Shown: positions 6,173-6,173 of the stretch, in pieces
Numbering within the stretch: position 1 is the stretch's first letter
Layout of the letters: each line of letters begins with the position of its first letter
Assembly: GCA_903958285.1 (NCBI GenBank)
Contig: CAJBSR010000146.1
Coordinates: forward strand, 1-6,173
From: an uncultured Sphingomonadales bacterium
GTDB taxonomy: Bacteria > Pseudomonadota > Alphaproteobacteria > Sphingomonadales > Sphingomonadaceae
Direction: 5' to 3'
Length of the DNA: 6,173 bases
Notes under the pieces: generated by a model
The model's database searches: none
Seen by the model: only the letters and a program-made list of their open reading frames with translations
What the model was told of the DNA's origin: nothing
Position numbers and translations under genes: made by a program

Positions 6173-6173
6173 G

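Noticed and set aside
1..6173. CRISPR array, insertion sequence, tRNA or prophage signal
   Set aside because: No spaced direct repeats, transposase, terminal repeats, cloverleaf or phage genes were seen; gene content is housekeeping throughout.

Overview
The window reads as chromosomal DNA of an alphaproteobacterium, most likely a sphingomonad (Sphingomonadaceae or a close relative). The grounds are the GyrA sequence with its alphaproteobacterial insertion in the C-terminal domain, a cysteine-free ribosomal protein L31, and a bamA-ompH-fabZ order without lpxD. These are judgements from family knowledge; no database search was possible. All recognisable genes are core housekeeping or envelope genes. 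I see no mobile element, tRNA, rRNA or CRISPR array.

Layout: (1) 1-393, minus strand: the 5' part of a gene for a small exported protein of unknown function, running off the left edge. (2) 394-632: a divergent intergenic region with a perfect inverted repeat next to the ribosome binding site of the minus-strand gene and a weak promoter-like hexamer before gyrA. (3) 633-3353, plus strand: gyrA, complete in length (906 codons) but interrupted by one in-frame TAG at 2427-2429, where a conserved lysine codon is expected. (4) 3357-3390: a strong terminator hairpin with A-tract and T-tract, able to work in both directions between convergent genes. (5) 3415-6173, minus strand, in transcription order: bamA (3' part, whole beta-barrel, runs off the right edge), ompH/skp-like chaperone, fabZ, then rpmE (L31) after a 95-base gap.

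The minus-strand cluster is an envelope operon: BamA inserts outer membrane proteins, the OmpH/Skp-like protein carries them across the periplasm, and FabZ makes fatty acyl chains. bamA and ompH overlap as TGATG, and ompH and fabZ are about 20 bases apart, so they are very likely co-transcribed.

The most notable observations are the amber codon splitting an essential gyrase gene, and a proline where BamA normally has the conserved loop-6 arginine. Both are single-base differences in essential genes, so sequence error must be excluded first. No clearly new multi-gene system is visible here.
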